NCBI RefSeq assembly: GCF_016860545.1
Contig: NZ_BNEB01000005.1
Coordinates: 558,001-622,000 of the forward strand
DNA: 64,000 bases
Reading direction: 5' to 3'
DNA from: Streptomyces asoensis
Lineage (GTDB): Bacteria; Actinomycetota; Actinomycetes; Streptomycetales; Streptomycetaceae
Positions within the stretch are counted from its first letter, which is position 1; each line of letters begins with the position of its first letter. Shown piece by piece: positions 24,925 through 33,144 of the stretch. Under the pieces are notes generated by a model. The model worked only from the letters and a program-made list of their open reading frames with translations. It ran no database searches and was not told where the DNA came from. The position numbers and the translations under genes are program-made.

Positions 24925-25375
24925 TGAAAGAAGCAGGAATCGCCTGAAGGTCTGCTGTGAGCCGCGTCAGCCCTGCGAAGTACCTGCGGTACGGCGGCAT
25001 TTGGGGCCTATCCGTTACCCGCGGCGTCGAGGAGGGCCCGTCGGCCGGACCGCGCGCCGCCGGTCACCCGGCGAGCGTCCGGGATGTCGACGCTCCGAGA
25101 CCGGCGCGGAAGATCCGCCCCGCACCCGGCGCGCCCGGGCCCGGAACCACCTGCCGGTCGCCCCGGGTCGAGTCTCGCGTTCGACACCCCAGGCCTGGCG
25201 CGCCAGGTGGCGCCTCGCACCTTCGGTGCCCCAGGCAGGGTGCACCAGTTGGCGTCTCGCGCGATCGGCACCGGGTGTCGGGTGCGCCGAATCGGGCTTC
25301 ACGCATGCGCGGTCCTGCGTCGGGTGTCGTCGCCCCTGGTGCCCTCCCCCGGCGCCCGGCCGCCGGGGCCCGCGC
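24925..25375. other. Non-coding stretch with degenerate ~41-bp repeats
   Basis: No gene could be supported; open frames in it are low-complexity and lack ribosome sites. Three related 19-bp segments end at 25178, 25218 and 25260 (spacing 40 and 42 bp), each reading roughly GC-CC-GGT-GCG-TCTCGC, with partly conserved DNA between them. A further weak echo (CGGGTGTCG) occurs around 25268-25330. The repeats are too diverged for a CRISPR array and have no dyad typical of an integron or REP element. Confidence 0.4.
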
Positions 25376-25519
25376 TCAGCGGCGCGTGCGCAGGCGGGCC
25401 AGCAGGCCCCGGGCCTGGGCGCGGCGGCGCGGATCGGCCGCCGCACGCCGTGCCTGTTCCATCGTGCGCTGCCCCTGCGGGCTCCTGGCGAACTCCTTGA
25501 TGCGCTGGATGACGCTCAT
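25376..25519 (-). CDS. Small basic protein, 47 aa
   Basis: Starts at ATG 25519 with an excellent ribosome site (GGAGGAG five bases upstream). The peptide begins MSVIQRIKEFARSPQGQRTM and ends GLLARLRTRR: an amphipathic helix followed by Arg-rich sequence, strongly basic, with no membrane segment. I believe similar 45-50-aa proteins are common in Streptomyces, but no function is known to me. It could bind nucleic acid or membrane surface (inference from charge only). Confidence 0.65.
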   Translation of the reverse strand: MSVIQRIKEFARSPQGQRTMEQARRAAADPRRRAQARGLLARLRTRR

Positions 25520-25654
25520 CGCTCTCCTCCCACCACCGGTCGGCGTCCGGCTCCGCCGTTGGTCCGTGCTGTCTCTGCCGACCGTCCGGCTACCCCGGAA
25601 CAGTCCGTTCAGACCGGTGGGCCGACGGCCCGCACGAGCGCCGCGCGGCCAGGC

Positions 25655-26263
25655 TCACGCCGCGCGTCCCCTCGCCGCCTGCGGACGCACCGGCGTGACG
25701 GCCGCCGAACGGGCGCCCGCCGCCTGCGGACGTGCCGAACGCACCCGGTACGTCGTCTTCGTGGGGTCCGTGACCGGCTCGCCCAGGGTGATCCGTCCCG
25801 CCGCGTACAGCTCGTCGCACCGGGCGGTCGGCAGGGCGGCGTAACAGCCTCCCCGGCCGCTGCTCGCGTCCAGCGGCCGCCAGTAGCTGTAGACGCGGCG
25901 GCCGCTCGCGTACTCGGTGACGAAGACCGGCGTGCGCGGATCGGAGACGATGCGCAGCACGTCGGTCCCGGCACGACCGTCGGGCGATACGGCGGGCCGG
26001 GAGGACGAACGGGCCGGGCGCGGCGACGGGGCCGGCCGCACGGGGGCGGCCGCGGGGACGTCGTCGGGAGAGCCCGGACGGCGGCGCCCCTGACGCACGC
26101 TCTCCTCGCGCCCTTCCCCGAGCGGGCCGCGGGGGCTCGGCACGCCGGCGGCCAGGGCGCCCGTACCCGCCGCGCCGAGCAGGGCCTCGTAGACGCGCTG
26201 CCGACGATGGACGTCGGAACGTACGTCGAGGACCTGCGGCTGGACGGCGGTGGACGGCATCAT
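25655..26263 (-). CDS. Hypothetical protein, 202 aa
   Basis: Unrecognised. ATG 26263 (MMPSTAVQPQVLDVRSD) has GGAAAGG 6 nt upstream; an earlier in-frame ATG reading lacks this. Residues ~20-95 are a helix plus a Pro/Ser/Arg-rich disordered linker. A compact C-terminal part (~100-170) has the features of a small beta domain: VLRIVSDPRTPVFVTEYASG, YSYWRPLD, and two Cys (GGCYAALPTARCDELY). The end contains a duplicated RPQAA-G/R-A/G-R tract, produced by a direct DNA repeat (GCCGCCTGCGGACG twice). No signal peptide. Confidence 0.6.
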   Translation of the reverse strand: MMPSTAVQPQVLDVRSDVHRRQRVYEALLGAAGTGALAAGVPSPRGPLGEGREESVRQGRRRPGSPDDVPAAAPVRPAPSPRPARSSSRPAVSPDGRAGTDVLRIVSDPRTPVFVTEYASGRRVYSYWRPLDASSGRGGCYAALPTARCDELYAAGRITLGEPVTDPTKTTYRVRSARPQAAGARSAAVTPVRPQAARGRAA

Positions 26264-26813
26264 CGGTGACCTTTCCTCGGCGCGGACATGAGACCGACTA
26301 CCCGGCAGAGGCGAAGTTGATCTCATGTGAGGCATCCTTCATCAAGGCACTGACATCTCACCGTGTGTCACGGGCGTCCGGCCGTCCGCTCCGGAGGCCC
26401 GCACGGGCCGGTGATCACGGCTCGACGCGGGGTGGGCGGAGCGGCAGGACAGAAGTGATCCAGGCAGGCCGGCGGGCTCCGCGCTGTTGCGGGGAGCGGC
26501 GTTCGGTCGCAACGCCGGGCGGGGCGGCGCTGTGCGCCCGCCCGCGAGCGGGGCATGGACGCGGACGGACCGGGGAAGAGCCTGCTAGACCTCCCCAGGC
26601 GTCACCGCCCTTCCCCGGTCGGCAGGCAACTGCTACCCGCATGTCGGGGGCGTATGCGCGCGTGATCCACGAGTGACTGTGACCCGTCACACGCCACTCC
26701 GCCCCTTTCGGTATCGATCGAAATACAAAGGGCGATTGTTCCGATTGGGGAGCCAAGTACCAGTAATTCCGTAAAAGACGTATAGGCCGAGTTCGGTCGG
26801 ATACTCGTTCCCC
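26264..26813. other. 550-bp non-coding region with inverted repeats upstream of the BrkB-like gene
   Basis: No gene seen. An 11-bp perfect inverted repeat (26568-26578 with 26610-26620, 31-nt loop) could be a terminator or structured RNA. A 14-bp dyad, TGTGACCCGTCACA, lies at 26678-26691. The segment 26690-26812 is notably AT-richer. GTAT (26780-26783), 15 bp, GGATAC (26799-26804) resembles a Streptomyces sigma-B-type promoter and ends 9 bp before the BrkB ATG. Confidence 0.4.
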
Positions 26814-27908
26814 ATGGTGAGGACACTGAAGGGGCACGGACGGCACGGTGGCCGCGCCGCAGACGACCGCGACGCCCCGAACGACGAAGGTATGCGCGGC
26901 GGCAACGGCACCGCCCGGGATCCGGCCGCCGCGGGACCGGACGAGCGGGTCGAGCGGCGGGCCCCGGACAGCCCGACCGACCTGCCCGAGCGCTCCTGGA
27001 AGGCGGTGCTGAAAGGCACCCTCAAGGAGTTCAAGAGGGACGAGCTGACCGACCGGGCCGCGGCCCTGACGTACTACGGGATCCTGGCGCTGTTCCCCGC
27101 CATGCTCGCGCTCGTGTCGCTGCTGGGCATCGTCGGCGAGTCGGCCACGCAGAAGGTGCTGGACAACATCCAGAAGCTCGCGCCGGGTCCCGCCCAGGAC
27201 GTGCTGACCAGCGCGGTGAAGCAGATGCAGGGCAACGGCGGACTGGGTTCGCTCATGGCCGTCGTGGGTCTGGTGCTCGCGGTGTGGTCGGCCTCCGGTT
27301 ACGTCGCCGCGTTCATCCGCAGCGCCAACGCCGTGTACGACATCCCCGAAGGCCGTCCGGTGTGGAAGGTGCTGCCGGTGCGGGTCGGCGTGACGGTGGT
27401 CCTCATGGTGATGGCCGTGATCAGCGCGCTGATCGTGGTGTTCACCGGCGGACTCGCACGGCAGGCGGGCACGGCGCTCGGGGTCGGCGACGCGGGACTC
27501 ACGGCGTGGTCGATCGCCAAGTGGCCGGTGCTGGTGATCCTGGTGACCGTCATGATCGCGCTCCTGTACTGGGCCACCCCGAACGCCCGGGTCCGCGGCT
27601 TCCGCTGGGTCACCCCGGGCAGCTTCCTGGCCCTGCTGATCTGGGTGGTCGCCTCCGCCGGGTTCGCCCTCTACGTGGCCAACTTCGGCTCGTACAACAA
27701 GACCTACGGGGCGCTCGCGGGAGTGATCGTCTTCCTGGTGTGGCTGTGGATCACCAACCTGGCCATCCTGCTGGGCCTGGAGTTCGACGCGGAGCTGGTG
27801 CGCCAGCGCGCCGTCGCGGGGGGTCACCCCGCCGACGAGGAGCCGTACGTCCAGCCGCGCGACACGCGCGCGTGGGACGAGGAGGACCGCCGGCGCCTCG
27901 GCACCTGA
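26814..27908 (+). CDS. YihY/BrkB-family inner-membrane protein
   Basis: 364-aa membrane protein with a charged ~60-residue N-terminal extension, then the family opening WKAVLKGTLKEFKRDELTDR, AAALTYYGILALFPAMLALV, six hydrophobic helices, the conserved AVWSASGYVAAFIRSANAVYD, and a final helix pair ending VFLVWLWITNLAILLGLE. The family was once called RNase BN by mistake; its real role is unknown (envelope or transport). ATG 26814 has no ribosome site and a sigma-B-like element ends 9 bp upstream, so translation may be leaderless. An internal ATG near 26893 is an alternative. The Asp/Glu/Arg-rich tail is cytoplasmic. Confidence 0.88.
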   Translation: MVRTLKGHGRHGGRAADDRDAPNDEGMRGGNGTARDPAAAGPDERVERRAPDSPTDLPERSWKAVLKGTLKEFKRDELTDRAAALTYYGILALFPAMLALVSLLGIVGESATQKVLDNIQKLAPGPAQDVLTSAVKQMQGNGGLGSLMAVVGLVLAVWSASGYVAAFIRSANAVYDIPEGRPVWKVLPVRVGVTVVLMVMAVISALIVVFTGGLARQAGTALGVGDAGLTAWSIAKWPVLVILVTVMIALLYWATPNARVRGFRWVTPGSFLALLIWVVASAGFALYVANFGSYNKTYGALAGVIVFLVWLWITNLAILLGLEFDAELVRQRAVAGGHPADEEPYVQPRDTRAWDEEDRRRLGT

Positions 27909-28039
27909 CGCGCAGGAGCGAGCGGCGGGGTGGCTGCGCCGCGCACCCGGACCGCTCGGGGCATCGGGCGCGACGCGGTTGACCACCGGCCACAGGGGAA
28001 CTCGGCGCGACACGTCTCAGGGACTGCGGGAGGTACACG

Positions 28040-28552
28040 GTGGCGGTGCGGCATCGGTTGATCAAGGCGAGCCCGCGGACGGTGTGGTCCGTCCTGGCCG
28101 ACGGCGACCGTTACGCGGAGTGGGTGGTGGGCCCGTCGTCGTCGCAGCAGCGGGAGGGAGACTGGCCGGAGGTCGACTCCACGATCGCGTACGAGATCCG
28201 GATCGGCCCGCTCAGTCTCACCAACAACACCGTCGTCCGCCGCTGCCAGGAGCCGGACCTCCTGGAGCTGGAGGCACGGGCCGGGGTGCTCGGCACGGCA
28301 CGGATCGCGTTCGAGCTGCGGCCGTGGGGCCGCCGGGACTGTCTGGTGATCCTGGACGAGCATCCGCTCCGGGGCGTCGGCGGGATGCTGCACAACGCGG
28401 GCGTCGAGGTGATCACACAGATCCGCCACCGCGCCCTGCTCGCCCGGCTCGCGAAGGTCTGCGAGTCCGAGGACGGCGCCGCGCGGGACGGCGGCGCACG
28501 CGAGGCGCCCGCGGCCGGGCCGCGGCCGGCCGGAGGCGGCGCCCATGCCTGA
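28040..28552 (+). CDS. SRPBCC-fold (START-like) protein
   Basis: 170-aa protein beginning VAVRHRLIKASPRTVWSVLAD, followed by GDRYAEWVVGPSSS, the typical opening of polyketide-cyclase/dehydrase-type SRPBCC proteins, whose helix-grip cavity binds hydrophobic ligands. Residues ~150-170 are an Ala/Gly/Pro tail. GTG 28040 has GGGAGG 6 nt upstream. It overlaps the next gene (FAD oxidoreductase) by 8 bp, so the two are coupled. Similar SRPBCC-oxidoreductase pairs occur in lipid or carotenoid-like metabolism, but no substrate can be proposed. Confidence 0.85.
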   Translation: MAVRHRLIKASPRTVWSVLADGDRYAEWVVGPSSSQQREGDWPEVDSTIAYEIRIGPLSLTNNTVVRRCQEPDLLELEARAGVLGTARIAFELRPWGRRDCLVILDEHPLRGVGGMLHNAGVEVITQIRHRALLARLAKVCESEDGAARDGGAREAPAAGPRPAGGGAHA

Positions 28553-30177
28553 CGCGGTGGTGATCGGGGCCGGCCCCAACGGGCTGGTGGCGGCGAACCT
28601 GCTGGCCGACGCGGGCTGGAGCGTGGAGGTCCTGGAGGAGCAGCCCGAGCCCGGGGGCGCGGTACGGCACGACAGGTCCGTGGACCCCGAGTTCGTCAAC
28701 GACCTCTTCAGCTCCTTCTACCCGCTGGCCGTGTCCTCCCCGGTCCTGTCCGGACTGCGTCTGCACGAGCACGGACTGCGCTGGAGCCACGCGCCGAGCG
28801 TCCTGGCGCACCCGCTCACCGACGGCGGCTGCGCGGTCCTCGACCGCAGGATCGACGTGACCGCCGACTCCCTCGACGCCTTCCACACCGGGGACGGGGC
28901 CGCATGGCGCCGGCTGCACGAGGTGTGGGACCAGCTCCGCCCGGGCATCCTCGACGCGCTGTTCACCCCCTTCCCGCCGGTACGGGCCACGGCCCGGCTG
29001 GCGGCCCGGCTGCGCACCGCCGGGGGCCTGCGCATGGCCCGGACCCTGGTCCTGCCGGTACGGCGGCTCGGCGAGGAGGAGTTCCGCGGCGAGGGCGGCC
29101 GGCTGCTCCTGGCCGGCAACGCGCTGCACGCCGATCTCGCGCCGGAGGCCGCGGGCAGCGGCGGCTTCGGCTGGCTGATGTCCATGCTCGGCCAGTCCTA
29201 CGGCTTCCCGGTGCCCGCGGGCGGCTCCGGGGCGCTCACCGAAGCACTGGTACGGCGGCTGCGGTCCCGCGGCGGCACCCTGCGCTGCGGGAGGCGGGTC
29301 GACCGGATCGTCGTCCGTGACGGACGGGCCGTCGGGGTGCGCACCACGGACGGGGAACTGCTCGCCGGGCACCGGGCCGTCCTGGCGGACGTGTCCGTCC
29401 CCGCCCTGTACGGGGCCCTGCTGGAGCCGGAACACCTGCCGCCGCAGGTCCTGGCCGACCTGGAACGCTTCCAGTGGGACTTCGCGACCTTCAAGGTCGA
29501 CTGGGCCCTCGACGGAAAGGTGCCCTGGCAGGCACCCGCGGCGCACCGGGCCGGAACCGTGCATCTGGCCGACGGCATGGACGAGCTCACCCGGTTCGCG
29601 TCCCAGATCGCCGTGCACCAGGTCCCGGACCGCCCCTTCGCGCTGTTCGGCCAGATGACGACGTCCGACCCCGGCCGCTCCCCCGCGGGCACCGAGTCCG
29701 CCTGGGCCTACACCCACGTTCCCCAGCGGGTCGACGGCGACGCCGGCGACGAGGGACTCACCGGCCGCTGGGACGCGAGCGAGCAGGAGCGGATGGCGGA
29801 CCGGGTCGAGCGCCAGGTCGAGCGCTTCGCCCCCGGCTTCCGGTCCCTGATCCGCGCCCGCCGCATCCTCGCCCCGCCCACCCCTCCAGTCCCTCGACGC
29901 CAACCTGCACGGCGGCGCGATCAACGGCGGCACGGCCGCGCTGCACCAGCAGCTCTTCTTCCGGCCCCTGCCCGGCAGCGGGCGCCCGGAGACCCCCGTA
30001 CGCGGACTGTTCCTCGCCTCGGCCGGCGCGCACCCCGGCGGTGGCGTCCACGGCGCCCCGGGCGCGAACGCCGCACGCGCCGCCCTGCGGCGCCACCGTC
30101 CGACCGGCGGGACCTACATGCAGCGCGTCCTCGCCCGCCGGGACCGCACGGGCGCGAGGAAGCCGTCCGCCGGCTGA
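28545..30177 (+). pseudogene. NAD(P)/FAD-dependent oxidoreductase (phytoene-desaturase-like), frameshifted near the 3' end
   Basis: Starts DAVVIGAGPNGLVAANLLAD with the FAD-binding fold, followed by EEQPEPGGAVRHD, as in carotenoid desaturase/amine-oxidase-like enzymes. The frame is intact for ~447 residues (to RARRILAP), then becomes Arg/Pro nonsense to a stop at 30224. Dropping one C from the run at 29881-29884 restores family sequence (LQSLDANLHGGAINGG, FLASAGAHPGGGVHGAPG, GANAARAAL) and a natural stop at 30177, for 543 aa. Either the gene has recently lost its C-terminal FAD-binding segment or the base is a sequencing error. ATG 28545 overlaps the SRPBCC gene by 8 bp. Confidence 0.82.
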
Positions 30178-30317
30178 GGGGCCCCTCCCCGGAGGGCCGG
30201 AGCCCCGCCTTCGACGGCCGCTGAGACGCCAGGACGGCGACGGAACGCCAGGACCGCCGCGGACCGCCACGGAGCAACCGTGGAGCGTCCGTGGACCGCC
30301 GAGGAACGGAGCAGGCC

Positions 30318-31223
30318 GTGCAGGACAGCCCTCTCGAGGACCGCACCGTCGTGGTGACGGGAGCCGCGCGCGGAGTGGGGGCGGCACAGGCGCGGGAGCT
30401 CGCGCGCCGCGGGGCGCGGCTGGCGCTGGTCGGCCACGAGCCGGTGGCCCTGGCGTCCGTTGCCTCGTCGCTGCCGACTCCCGCGCTGGTGGTCGAGGCC
30501 GACGTCACCGACCGTGCGGCACTGGAGACGGCGGCCGAGGCGGTCCGCGCACGGCTGGGGCCGCCGTCGGTCGTCGTCGCCAACGCCGGGATCGCGCAGG
30601 GCGGCCCGTTCGCCCTGGCCGACATGGACTCCTGGCGGCGGGTGGTCGACGTCAACGTCACGGGCAGCGCCCTGACGGCACGCGCCTTCCTGCCGGACCT
30701 CGTGGAGACGGCGGGCTACTACCTCCAGATCGCCTCGCTGGCCTCGCTCGCGGCGGCTCCCCTGATGAGCGCCTACTGCGCCTCCAAGGCCGGCGTGGAG
30801 GCCTTCGCGCACGCACTGCGGGCCGAGGTGGCGCACCAGGGCGTGGCCGTCGGCATCGCCTACCTGAACTGGACCGACACCGAGATGATCCGGGACGTCG
30901 ACCGGTACCCGATGCTGCGCGAGCTGCGCGCCCGGATGCCGCCGCCGCTGCGGAACGTGCTGTCGCCCGATCACGTGGCCGCCCGCCTGGCCACCGCCGT
31001 GGAACGCCGTCGCACCGCCGTCTACGTGCCCGCCTCGCTGCGACTGGTGCAGGCGTCGCGCGCGGCGGTCCCGTCGGTGGTCGTGCGCAGGAGCCGGCGG
31101 GTCCTGCCCCGCCTGGAGGCCGCGGGCCGGCTGCGGCCGACCGGCCTGCTGGGCGCCGGCGGCCGGGCCGACGACGCGGCGACGGCAGCGGCGCGACGGA
31201 ACACTTCACCGGGCGGCGGCTGA
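30318..31223 (+). CDS. SDR family NAD(P)-dependent oxidoreductase
   Basis: 301-aa short-chain dehydrogenase. Cofactor motif TGAARGVGAAQARELARRG, Asp of the adenine pocket in VVEADVTD, VANAGIAQGG, catalytic Ser in YYLQIASLASLAA, and YCASKAG supplying Tyr and Lys. An ~85-residue C-terminal extension (YVPASLRLVQASRAAVPSVV onward) resembles that of membrane-associated SDRs acting on lipids or retinoid-like substrates. Start GTG 30318 is preferred because GGAG lies 6 nt upstream; GTG 30291 is the first in-frame alternative. It follows the SRPBCC and FAD oxidoreductase genes and may belong to their pathway. Confidence 0.85.
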   Translation: MQDSPLEDRTVVVTGAARGVGAAQARELARRGARLALVGHEPVALASVASSLPTPALVVEADVTDRAALETAAEAVRARLGPPSVVVANAGIAQGGPFALADMDSWRRVVDVNVTGSALTARAFLPDLVETAGYYLQIASLASLAAAPLMSAYCASKAGVEAFAHALRAEVAHQGVAVGIAYLNWTDTEMIRDVDRYPMLRELRARMPPPLRNVLSPDHVAARLATAVERRRTAVYVPASLRLVQASRAAVPSVVVRRSRRVLPRLEAAGRLRPTGLLGAGGRADDAATAAARRNTSPGGG

Positions 31224-31239
31224 ACGATCTCCCGGCAGG

Positions 31240-32475
31240 TCAGGCCGCCGGTGCCGCTGCCTCGCGGGCCCAGTTCTCGACGACGGGCACGCAGACCGCG
31301 GCGAAGTGCTCGTAGTCCTCGGGGGTGTTGTAGACATGTGCGGACAGCCGGAGGTAGCCGACGCCGTCGAAGCTGGTGAACGCTGCCTCCACGCCCAGTT
31401 CGGCGGTCGCGCGGTCCCGCAGGGCGTCCGCCGCGAGCCGGGTCGTGCCCAGGCCCTCGGGCAGCCGGACCAGGCGCATCCCGGGGACGGGCATCCCCAC
31501 GTCGACCGGGCCTTCCGGTGTCCCGGGCAGGCCGAAGGCCGCCGCGACGTGCCGGGCCCCGTGGTCCGCGAGTTCGTCCATGTACCGGCGGGCCGTCTCC
31601 CAGCCCCAGGTGGCGTCGACGAAGTCCAGCGCGGCGGGCGCGGCCAGCCACGCGGTGGCGTCGTGGGTGCCCTGATGGTCGAAACGGTCCGGGAAGGGCT
31701 CGGCCGCGCCCCAGGAGTCGATCAGCGGATGGAGGTCCTCCCGCAGCGGGCCGCGCGCGACCAGGGCGGCCGTGCCGCGCGGGGCACACCCCCATTTGTG
31801 GAGGTTGCCGGTCCAGGCGTCGCAGACCAGGCCTTCCAGCGGCGCGGCGAGCAGCCCGGGGGCGTGCGCGCCGTCGACGAGCAGGGTGATCCCGCGGCGC
31901 GCGGCTTCGGCGCCGACGCGGTCGACCGGCATCAGCCGGGCGGTCGCGGACGTGATCTGGTCCAGGACGATCAGCGCGACGTCGTCGTCCACCTGTGCCA
32001 TCACCGCCCGGTACGCCTGCTCGGCGTCCGCCGCCAGGGGGACCCGGGCCGTGCGGACGGCGGTTCCCCAGCGGCGGGCGAGCCGCTGTGCGCCCATGGT
32101 CACCGCACCGTAGCCGTGGTCGGTGACGACGATGTCGCCGCCGGTGCGGGCGGACAGGGCTGCGTACACCGCGCTGGCCCCGGCACTGGCGTTGGGCACC
32201 AGCGCCAGGTCCTTCGCGTCGGTCCGCAGCAGGCCGGCCACGGCGGCCCGCACCTCGGCGATCCGTGCGGGCAGGGCCGGGAACCAGGCGACCGGGGCCC
32301 GCTCCATCTCCGCGCGCAGCGCGTTCTGCCTCTCCTGCGCCACGCGCGGGACCGCGCCGAACGAGCCGTGGTTGAGGTGGCGCATCCGGGGGTCGAGCGT
32401 CCAGGCGTCCAGCGCGGGCCGCCCGTCGGGCAGTGTCGGCGGTCGCGGCACGGTGACGACTTCGCCCTCGCTCAC
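31240..32475 (-). CDS. Class V aminotransferase-fold PLP enzyme (isopenicillin N epimerase-like)
   Basis: 411-aa PLP-dependent enzyme. HLNHGSFGAVPR opens the substrate/PLP region, ALVPNASAGASAVYAAL provides the phosphate-cup loop, TLLVDGAHAPGLL supplies the Asp that pairs with the PLP pyridine N, and GNLHKWGCAPRGTAAL carries the Schiff-base Lys. The architecture is closest to bacterial proteins named isopenicillin N epimerase, but no beta-lactam genes are nearby, so a general role (epimerase, desulfurase-like or kynureninase-like) is likelier. GTG 32475 has GAGGAG 5 nt upstream. It converges on the SDR gene with 16 bp between stops. Confidence 0.85.
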   Translation of the reverse strand: MSEGEVVTVPRPPTLPDGRPALDAWTLDPRMRHLNHGSFGAVPRVAQERQNALRAEMERAPVAWFPALPARIAEVRAAVAGLLRTDAKDLALVPNASAGASAVYAALSARTGGDIVVTDHGYGAVTMGAQRLARRWGTAVRTARVPLAADAEQAYRAVMAQVDDDVALIVLDQITSATARLMPVDRVGAEAARRGITLLVDGAHAPGLLAAPLEGLVCDAWTGNLHKWGCAPRGTAALVARGPLREDLHPLIDSWGAAEPFPDRFDHQGTHDATAWLAAPAALDFVDATWGWETARRYMDELADHGARHVAAAFGLPGTPEGPVDVGMPVPGMRLVRLPEGLGTTRLAADALRDRATAELGVEAAFTSFDGVGYLRLSAHVYNTPEDYEHFAAVCVPVVENWAREAAAPAA

Positions 32476-32573
32476 GGCTCTCCTCGGATCGTGGATCGTC
32501 CCTGGTCGGATGCCCGGCAGGGCCGGGCGGGTTCACGATACAGAGGCCGCTCGCGCATCGCGGACGGACGGCG

Positions 32574-32864
32574 TCAGGAGAAGAAGCCCCGGGGAGCGGG
32601 CAGGCCGGGGGTGGCGGGCAGGCCGGGGGTGAAGGAGGAGGGAGCGCTCATGACGCGGTCGAGGTCCCGCTTGATGCGTTCGGCCTCGCCGCGCACCTGG
32701 GCGGGGATGTCGCCGCGTTCGCTGATGAGGCGTTGGTAGATCGGGGTGTCTTCGAAGACGGGGATCACCGAGGTGGCTCTGCTTTCGTGGACGGTCGGGC
32801 AGGCCGACGGGGGACTTGCTTCGGACACGGCCGACGATCCGACGGAACGAACCGGCGCTTTCAT
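32574..32864 (-). CDS. Hypothetical protein, 96 aa
   Basis: Small soluble protein, MKAPVRSVGSSAVSEA..., with a disordered N-terminal third. A central region looks conserved: VIPVFEDTPIYQRLISERGD then IPAQVRGEAERIKRDLDRVM. This predicts two helices, and a Pro/Gly-rich tail holds a near-duplicate TPGLPATPGLPAP. I know similar short Streptomyces proteins only as hypotheticals. ATG 32864 with AGGGG ~6 nt upstream. No cysteine pair or membrane helix. The 280 bp upstream contains only the terminator of the neighbouring secreted-protein gene. Confidence 0.6.
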   Translation of the reverse strand: MKAPVRSVGSSAVSEASPPSACPTVHESRATSVIPVFEDTPIYQRLISERGDIPAQVRGEAERIKRDLDRVMSAPSSFTPGLPATPGLPAPRGFFS

Positions 32865-33045
32865 GACGTCCCCTGACGGTTCGACAGCACAACCGCCCGC
32901 GGGGACGTCATCGTATTGTCCCCGATGGGCCGGGCGGGGGTGACCACCGGGGCACTCGGGCGGCGGAGCCGGCCGGTGCGGAAGGCCGTCCGGACGGCCC
33001 CGCGGACCACCCACCCTGTCGGTCTCCGGGCCCAAACGCGCGAGC

Positions 33046-33080
33046 GGCCCCGCCGGTGTGGGTCGCACACGGGCGGGGCC
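33046..33080 (-). terminator. Hairpin terminator after the ScyD/ScyE-family gene
   Basis: 15-bp arms (33046-33060 with 33066-33080) matching at 14 of 15 positions, with a 5-nt loop, 65 bp downstream of the secreted-protein stop. Confidence 0.75.
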
Positions 33081-33144
33081 GTCATCACGGGCGTTCTCGC
33101 GCCGGGGTGTGGCGGAGCGCCGTACGGGCGGGTCGTGGACCTGG

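Noticed and set aside
25160..25340. Possible CRISPR array
   Set aside because: Repeats are strongly diverged, spacing irregular, and no cas genes are present.
24957..25844. 295-codon plus-strand frame over the small basic protein and hypothetical gene
   Set aside because: Low complexity, no ribosome site, and opposite to two frames with good sites; treated as shadow plus repeats.
26678..26691. TGTGACCCGTCACA as a Crp site
   Set aside because: Spacing between half-sites (4 nt) does not fit the Streptomyces Crp consensus; kept only as an unnamed dyad.
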